Positions 7,275-10,910 of a stretch of 10,910 nucleotides of DNA are shown piece by piece. Origin of the DNA: Anaerolineales bacterium (GTDB lineage: Bacteria > Chloroflexota > Anaerolineae > 4572-78 > NAK82); NCBI GenBank assembly GCA_024643945.1, contig JAHELX010000151.1, positions 1 through 10,910 of the forward strand. Reading direction: 5' to 3'. The position numbers were made by a program, and so were the translations under genes. The notes under the pieces were generated by a model. That model was not told the DNA's origin, made no database searches, and saw only the letters and a list, made by a program, of their open reading frames with translations. How positions within the stretch are numbered: position 1 is the first letter of the stretch; every line of letters starts with the position of its first letter.

Positions 7275-8705
7275 CTAGCCGATGCGTTCCTTGCCTTCCT
7301 GAACAGCGGTGTTGACGTCTGCTTCTACGTTCGCAAGCAGTTCATCGAAGGTGATAGCGCCGTTGAGCGCCTGCTCCAGGTACACGGTCCAGGTGTCGTA
7401 AACGGCGGTCTCCGTGATGAAGGGGTTGAACTGGATAGGTGGTGTCGCGAGGTCAAGCTCAGCCTGCAAGACGCGCTGGCGCTGCTGGTCGAAGTCTGTT
7501 TCTTTCGGCATTAGATCGTACATCGACTTGAGAGCCGGGACACCCCAGCCGCTCCCGGCGCGGTTGATGGCCGGCTGCCCGGCGTTGTAATACTCGAAGA
7601 ACTTCCAGGCCGCATCCGGCACCTGGGTGGCGGCCGCCATGAACATGCCGGTGGCGGTGATGGTGGGGTCGCGCCGCTCACCGCTCCAGGTCGGCGAGGG
7701 CAGCATGACAGTCTTCCCGGCGGTGACGTCGCTTTCGGCCATGCCGCCGAACCAATAGCCGTACTGGGCCAGACCCACGACGCCTCGGACGAAGTCATCG
7801 CCAGCCCAGGACGAGGTGGGGTTCACCGGGTTGGCAACGTAGTTGGCTGCGGCGAGATCGTAGTACCACTTCACGATCTCCTGCGTATCATCGTTGCCCG
7901 TCAGGTTGATGGAGGAGAAATCCTCTGCATACAGGCTCTGGCCCGTTTCAGCCAGTATGTTCATCCACTTGCGATCGATCCACGGCTCATTGTAGGCAAA
8001 GCCCCAGCGCACGACCCGGTCACCCTCGAACACGCTCAACTTCTCGGCCAGATCGGCGACTTGTGCGTAGGTCAGAACGGCCGTATCCAGCGGCACTTCC
8101 ACGCCTGCCTCCTCAAACGCGGTTGTGTAGGCCCAAAGGGTAAGGTCTGGGGACCAGTCCTTACACATGCCGTAGATCCTCCCCGCGCCAATTTCGGTCG
8201 GCGCGTTAGCCATGTAGTACCTATTGGCAGGTGCCAGGTCGTCAATCTTCAGCACCTCGCTGGTCTCCAAGTAAGGAGTCAGATCATACATCAGGCCACG
8301 GGTCAGATACTGGGGCACGGCGGGCGCCTGGGTGCGCATCAGGTCGGGTGGGTTGCCGGCTGCGTACATAGTTTGGAAGCGTTGGGTGTCCGCGTCGATC
8401 AACTCAAGCGTGATGCCAGGGTTTTCCTCCAGGAACTGCGCTTCCTCCTCTTCTGAGAATTCGTTGCGCTGATGCATGAGGACGACGTGGCCCCCAGCAG
8501 CAGGCGGGGGGGCTGACGTGGGTGCTTCAGTGGGCGCGGGTGCTTCAGTGGGTGCTTCAGTAGGTGCTGCGGCAGGCGCTTCGGTGGGTTCGGGGGTTGG
8601 CTGAGCGCCGCAGGCGGCCAACAAGCCGCCGGCAGCCATAGCGGCCGACAACTTGAGCATCTCTCTGCGAGTTAGACGTAAAGACGGACGCTTTTGGGGG
8701 GTCAT
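7275..8705 (-). CDS. ABC sugar transporter substrate-binding lipoprotein (CUT1, MalE-like)
   Basis: A 476-residue extracellular sugar-binding protein and the capture component of the importer. The N-terminus has a twin-arginine signal (LTRREMLKLS, residues 11-20) and the lipobox LLAAC, making Cys32 the lipidation site. A low-complexity Ala/Pro/Thr/Glu linker (about 33-72) tethers the two-lobed domain. The mature part begins HVVLMHQRNEFSEEEEAQFLEENPGITLEL-like, the usual first strand of family 1 binding proteins, and carries the family's AAGNPPDLMRT segment; aromatic residues (WAGD, YGYWFGG) later in the chain may contact sugar. The ATG at 8705 is chosen because AAGGAGAA (8711-8718) lies at proper spacing. 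An in-frame TTG at 8747 would add 14 residues before the signal and has no good site. It is the first structural gene after the regulator and leader. Ligand unknown; an oligosaccharide is likely given the co-encoded glycosidase. Confidence 0.95.
   Translation of the reverse strand: MTPQKRPSLRLTRREMLKLSAAMAAGGLLAACGAQPTPEPTEAPAAAPTEAPTEAPAPTEAPTSAPPPAAGGHVVLMHQRNEFSEEEEAQFLEENPGITLELIDADTQRFQTMYAAGNPPDLMRTQAPAVPQYLTRGLMYDLTPYLETSEVLKIDDLAPANRYYMANAPTEIGAGRIYGMCKDWSPDLTLWAYTTAFEEAGVEVPLDTAVLTYAQVADLAEKLSVFEGDRVVRWGFAYNEPWIDRKWMNILAETGQSLYAEDFSSINLTGNDDTQEIVKWYYDLAAANYVANPVNPTSSWAGDDFVRGVVGLAQYGYWFGGMAESDVTAGKTVMLPSPTWSGERRDPTITATGMFMAAATQVPDAAWKFFEYYNAGQPAINRAGSGWGVPALKSMYDLMPKETDFDQQRQRVLQAELDLATPPIQFNPFITETAVYDTWTVYLEQALNGAITFDELLANVEADVNTAVQEGKERIG
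8521..8586. repeat. 12-bp tandem repeats in the lipoprotein linker
   Basis: GGTGCTTCAGTG occurs at 8521-8532 and 8539-8550. Near copies follow in 12-bp phase at 8551, 8563 and 8575. On the coding strand they encode repeated (A/P)PTEAP units of the surface linker. Such in-frame repeats can change copy number by slippage without breaking the reading frame, altering tether length only. Confidence 0.75.
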
Positions 8706-8932
8706 TTTTCTTCTCCTTGGTCTCTGTTGAAAAGACGGGTGCTGCAAACAGAGCAGCTTACAACCGGCACAACGAGAAAATAGCTTGCTCTCGATTCACC
8801 TCCTTCCCCGGCCTGGCCAATCCGCTCCGCCTCTGGAGCCCCAACTTGTACCGATTCTGGTTTAGACTATGATTGAAAGTGGCGCGGAAATGGCCTATCG
8901 CCCGAGCAATCCTCACAAAAGATGTCCAGCAC

Positions 8933-8961
8933 ATAAGAGAAGTGTTCGTCCGGGCTGCCAA
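8933..8961 (-). promoter_or_regulatory. Candidate sigma-70-type promoter for the transporter operon
   Basis: TTGGCA (8961-8956) matches five of six -35 positions. It is followed 17 bp later by TCTTAT (8938-8933), which matches four of six -10 positions. The -35 box lies in the loop and the -10 box at the foot of the hairpin 8936-8981. This is a moderate match only. Read-through from the regulator promoter could also supply the operon. Confidence 0.3.
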
Positions 8962-8981
8962 CCTTCAGCGAACACTCCTCT
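8936..8981 (-). terminator. Long hairpin after the regulator gene, possible weak terminator or operator
   Basis: AGTGTTCG (8941-8948) and CGAACACT (8969-8976) are perfect inverted copies. In minus-strand RNA the stem extends to 13 bp through one G-U pair and four further pairs, closing a 20-nt loop. Only a mixed pyrimidine stretch follows on the minus strand, so termination would be partial. On the plus strand a TTTTT run lies 6 nt beyond the core, so it may also block antisense transcription. Binding by a dimeric regulator is another possibility. Confidence 0.45.
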
Positions 8982-9027
8982 CTTTTTGCGACCACTTTCA
9001 CCTTTCCCTAACGCGGCGCGTCAAGAC

Positions 9028-10041
9028 TCAGCCACACGAGCCGCGCCGGATCAGTTCCCCTTTTAATAGGACCGGGCCTTGAGGTGACCCCGGTTCTTCT
9101 ATAGCCTGAATCAAGAGCCTGGTGGCGACTCTTCCAACCTCGTGCATCGGCTGCCGGATCGTCGTCAGCGGGGGATCACAGTATTCGGCCACCGGGATGT
9201 CATCATAACCCACCACAGGCACATCTTGCGGCACGCGCCGCCCAGCCTCGCGCAATGCCCGGATCGCCCCAATCGCCATCCGATCATTTTGAGCAAAGAG
9301 GGCCGAGAAAGGTCGCTCCCGAGCGAGGAGCTCTTGCATCGCCCGATACCCGCTTCGGTAGGACCAATCCCCCTCAGCAATCAAGCCAGGATTAAAGGCC
9401 ACCCCGGCTGCTTCCAAAGCCAATCTATAGCCCCGAGCCCGGTCGTTGACGGACTTCCAGGTGGTCGGACCGGTAATCATTGCGATCTGGCGCTGCCCGC
9501 ATTCCAGCAGGTGGCGCGTAGCCTGCTGTGCGCCATCCACATTGTCCACATCAACCACCGTCAAATCTACGCCGGGGAGGTGATAGGCTGTCGTGACCAC
9601 AGGAACCCCATCCCGCAGCAAGCCCAGCAAGTGGCGATTGTCTGGCTCGGTGCTGGGACGAGCAAAGAGGATGCCTTCCACGTGTCGTCCCGTCAGCAGC
9701 CGGATGTACTCCGGTTCATCCTGCAGATTGCGTTCGGTACTGCCCAACATCAAGAAGTAGCCGTGTTTGCGAGCCTCCACCTCAGCCCCGGCGATGACCT
9801 GGGTAAAGAAGTAATCGCTAAAGTCGGCGGTAATCAGACCCAGCGTGCGGGTACGTCGGGAAGCCAGGCTACGAGCGATGGCACTGGGTTGGTATCCCAA
9901 TCTATTGATGACTTGCTGCACCCGTTGGCGCGTTTCGTGGGCGACGTCCGGGCGATCGTTGATCACGCGGGAAACCGTCTGGGGGGAAACGCCCGCCTCA
10001 CGCGCCACTTCGGCAATCGTCAACCGTTTGTGAAATCTCAT
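9028..10041 (-). CDS. LacI-family transcriptional regulator
   Basis: A 337-residue repressor-type regulator of normal family length. The N-terminal helix-turn-helix is clear at about residues 8-29 (TIAEVAREAGVSPQTVSRVI). The hinge region is around 47-63 (RLGYQPSAIARSLASRR), and a periplasmic-binding-protein-like effector domain runs from about 66 (TLGLITADFSDYF) to the end, with VVGYDDIPVAEYCDPPLTTIRQP near the C-terminus as usual. It should bind a palindromic operator with a central CG as a dimer and release or bind DNA in response to a sugar. The ATG at 10041 places the HTH at the usual distance from the start; the ribosome site is weak. The triple GTTAGCGCT cluster just behind its own promoter suggests autoregulation. 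It directly precedes the transporter operon on the same strand, so it is probably the local regulator. The effector is unknown. Confidence 0.96.
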   Translation of the reverse strand: MRFHKRLTIAEVAREAGVSPQTVSRVINDRPDVAHETRQRVQQVINRLGYQPSAIARSLASRRTRTLGLITADFSDYFFTQVIAGAEVEARKHGYFLMLGSTERNLQDEPEYIRLLTGRHVEGILFARPSTEPDNRHLLGLLRDGVPVVTTAYHLPGVDLTVVDVDNVDGAQQATRHLLECGQRQIAMITGPTTWKSVNDRARGYRLALEAAGVAFNPGLIAEGDWSYRSGYRAMQELLARERPFSALFAQNDRMAIGAIRALREAGRRVPQDVPVVGYDDIPVAEYCDPPLTTIRQPMHEVGRVATRLLIQAIEEPGSPQGPVLLKGELIRRGSCG

Positions 10042-10079
10042 AGAGGGTTATGATCCTGATTAGCTATATTATGATAAGT

Positions 10080-10115
10080 GTTAGCGCTCCCGTTAGCGCT
10101 CCCGTTAGCGCTAAC
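10080..10115. promoter_or_regulatory. Triple LacI-type operator cluster
   Basis: Three 12-bp tandem units start at 10080, 10092 and 10104: GTTAGCGCTCCC twice, then GTTAGCGCTAAC. The last is a perfect palindrome, and all share the core AGCGCT with the central CG typical of LacI-family operators. The cluster begins right after the -10 box of the regulator promoter and covers the expected transcription start. An outer inverted repeat, TTATGATA (10069-10076) against TATCATAA (10120-10127), encloses the whole array. Confidence 0.85.
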
Positions 10116-10144
10116 AGTATATCATAAAAGAAAACCGGAGTCAA
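10116..10144 (-). promoter_or_regulatory. Promoter of the LacI-family regulator gene
   Basis: TTGACT (10144-10139), a 17-bp spacer and TATACT (10121-10116) match sigma-70-type consensus at five of six positions in each box. Transcription should start near 10109, inside the operator cluster, giving a leader of roughly 70 nt. The -35 box uses four loop bases and two stem bases of the preceding terminator. Confidence 0.82.
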
Positions 10145-10153
10145 GCTCCGGTT
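10126..10153 (-). terminator. Intrinsic terminator of the BNR-repeat gene
   Basis: On the minus strand AACCGGAG pairs with CTCCGGTT (8 bp, 5-nt loop CTTGA), and TTCTTTT follows at once. It lies about 45 nt past the stop codon at 10198. This is a standard rho-independent terminator and separates the BNR gene from the regulator unit. Confidence 0.85.
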
Positions 10154-10197
10154 GGCACCAATTTCGCTATTCCTGGACTTAGGGGGGCGTTTTGAGG

Positions 10198-10910
10198 TTA
10201 AACCCGCAGCACCCGGCCATCTGCCAGACCCACCAGCAGTGGTGCATCGGGATCAAGCCCTTGGGGAGCCACTACTGAAATTATGCCTGATGCCGCAGGC
10301 AACGAAACCGGCCAGTCTGACCACGATTGGCCTCCATCGCGTGAGATGCGCAACGCGTCATGAAGCACCACCAAAACATTCAGGTTGGCCTGAAATTCCG
10401 GTGAGAGGATGATCCCGTTCACGGCATCGGCAATAAGCTCCTCGCCTAACCGCGTCCAACTGCTGCCCCCGTCCTCTGAACACCACAGGCCATGCTCTTC
10501 CGTACCAGCAAATACAATCCTATCCGTCGTGTAGTTGGGAGACAGCGCCAGGCTAAGCACCGGCGCCAAATCGGTGGGGAAATCAACTTCTCGCCAGGCG
10601 CGACCCCCGTTCGTGCTGCGGAAAATGCCACTCTCTGCACCCACAAAAAGCGTTTCGTCGTTGGCAAAGTCGGGGGAGATTGCTAGAGTGAGCACATTCA
10701 AATCCAAAAGGCCAAAATTCCACGCCGCCCAATGCATTCCCCGGTCACCGGAGCGAAAGACGCCATCTTCCAAGGTCCCGGCCAGGAGGGTGCCATCGCG
10801 AGTGAAATTGGGCGACACAACTAACGCCGAGACAAAGGGTGGCGGCGGGGGTAAACTCGCGATGTGCCAGCTCTGGCCGCCGTCAACCGAGCGTAGGACG
10901 CCACCCGGTA
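10198..10910 (-). CDS. Asp-box (BNR) repeat protein, C-terminal part, truncated by window
   Basis: The reading frame is open from the stop at 10198 to the window edge (last full codon begins at 10908), so the start lies outside. A GTG at 10818 is in frame but is internal to the repeat pattern. The visible 236 or so residues contain five Asp-box motifs: SVDGGQSW, SGDRGMHW, STNGGRAW, SEDGGSSW and SRDGGQSW. They alternate with strands such as LTLAISPDFANDETLFVG, giving a repeat of about 40-50 residues. This is the pattern of sialidase-like, sortilin/VPS10-type or photosystem-assembly (Ycf48-like) beta-propellers. No catalytic Arg triad can be judged from this part, so glycosidase activity is not claimed. 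The protein is probably secreted or surface-bound, but its N-terminus is missing. It has its own terminator, so it is not part of the regulator-transporter unit. Confidence 0.88.
   Translation of the reverse strand, partial: PGGVLRSVDGGQSWHIASLPPPPPFVSALVVSPNFTRDGTLLAGTLEDGVFRSGDRGMHWAAWNFGLLDLNVLTLAISPDFANDETLFVGAESGIFRSTNGGRAWREVDFPTDLAPVLSLALSPNYTTDRIVFAGTEEHGLWCSEDGGSSWTRLGEELIADAVNGIILSPEFQANLNVLVVLHDALRISRDGGQSWSDWPVSLPAASGIISVVAPQGLDPDAPLLVGLADGRVLRV

Larger units (their letters stand above)
8706..9027 (-). promoter_or_regulatory. Leader/intergenic region before the transporter operon
   Basis: This 322-nt stretch between the regulator stop and the binding-protein start holds no convincing gene. 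Seen in it are a 13-bp hairpin (8936-8981), a weak promoter candidate (8933-8961), a small GC-rich hairpin near 8826-8841 (GCTCC against GGAGC on the minus strand), and a perfect Shine-Dalgarno sequence AAGGAGGTGA (8796-8805) with no start codon at usable distance. No GTTAGCGCTAAC-type operator is visible; only a weak half-site, CTAACGC, occurs near 9008. A leader of about 220 nt would result if the candidate promoter is used. Confidence 0.5.

Noticed and set aside
8758..8961. Minus-strand frame of 67 codons in the leader
   Set aside because: It starts with TTG without a ribosome site, has no family features, and contains the hairpin and the orphan Shine-Dalgarno sequence.
9001..9024. Promoter with -35 TTGACG at 9024-9019
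   Set aside because: At 17-bp spacing the -10 position reads GTGAAA, which does not resemble TATAAT.
8869..9066. Plus-strand frames (65 and 69 codons) opposite the leader and the regulator's end
   Set aside because: No ribosome binding site, no motif, and they overlap the real regulator gene on the other strand.
10080..10115. CRISPR-like or satellite repeat
   Set aside because: The units are 12 bp with no spacers, sit on a promoter and share a LacI-type core, so an operator cluster explains them better.
10198..10818. BNR gene starting at the GTG at 10818
   Set aside because: The frame stays open upstream to the window edge and encodes another Asp-box (SVDGGQSW), so the GTG is internal.

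Overview
The window looks like a carbohydrate-use locus from a Chloroflexota bacterium (Anaerolineae/Caldilineae type). This is an inference from style: a Tat-type lipoprotein solute-binding protein with a long Ala/Pro/Thr/Glu linker, a second Tat lipoprotein with a Pro/Thr linker, and G+C judged by eye at a little under 60%. No 16S or other marker gene is present. Every supported gene lies on the minus strand, so the locus reads from high to low coordinates.

Layout in transcription order. (1) 10910-10198: the C-terminal part of a protein made of Asp-box (BNR) repeats, cut by the window edge. It ends before a compact intrinsic terminator (10126-10153). (2) The -35 box of the next promoter lies in that terminator's loop. 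TTGACT-17 bp-TATACT (10144-10116) drives a LacI-family regulator (10041-9028). Just downstream of the -10 box is a triple GTTAGCGCT operator cluster (10080-10115), which points to autoregulation. (3) A 322-nt leader region (8706-9027) follows. It holds a long hairpin, a possible weaker promoter and a perfect but orphan Shine-Dalgarno sequence, and no clear copy of the operator. (4) Then comes a tightly packed operon: sugar-binding lipoprotein, a hairpin, two MalF/MalG-like permeases, a cytoplasmic GH17-like glycoside hydrolase, a TIM-barrel sugar isomerase/epimerase, a Cys-rich flavodoxin-fold protein and a Tat-exported DUF362 lipoprotein. After a 173-nt gap containing a large palindrome there is a cytoplasmic sulfatase-family hydrolase.

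How it may work (inference): the binding protein captures an oligosaccharide outside the cell and the two permeases import it. No ABC ATPase is encoded here, so a shared MalK/MsmK-type ATPase elsewhere would be needed. Inside, the GH17-like enzyme would cut a glycosidic bond, the isomerase would convert a released sugar, and the sulfatase-family enzyme would remove a sulfate or related ester. The roles of the flavoprotein and DUF362 protein are unknown. Their one-after-another placement inside a sugar operon suggests a redox step on the sugar or on an envelope partner. The LacI protein would sense a sugar or intermediate and could control the whole unit by read-through from its own promoter.

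No tRNA, rRNA, CRISPR array, insertion sequence or integrase was seen. The points most worth checking are the operator/promoter/terminator overlap near 10.1 kb, the unusual gene set, and the palindrome between the DUF362 and sulfatase genes.
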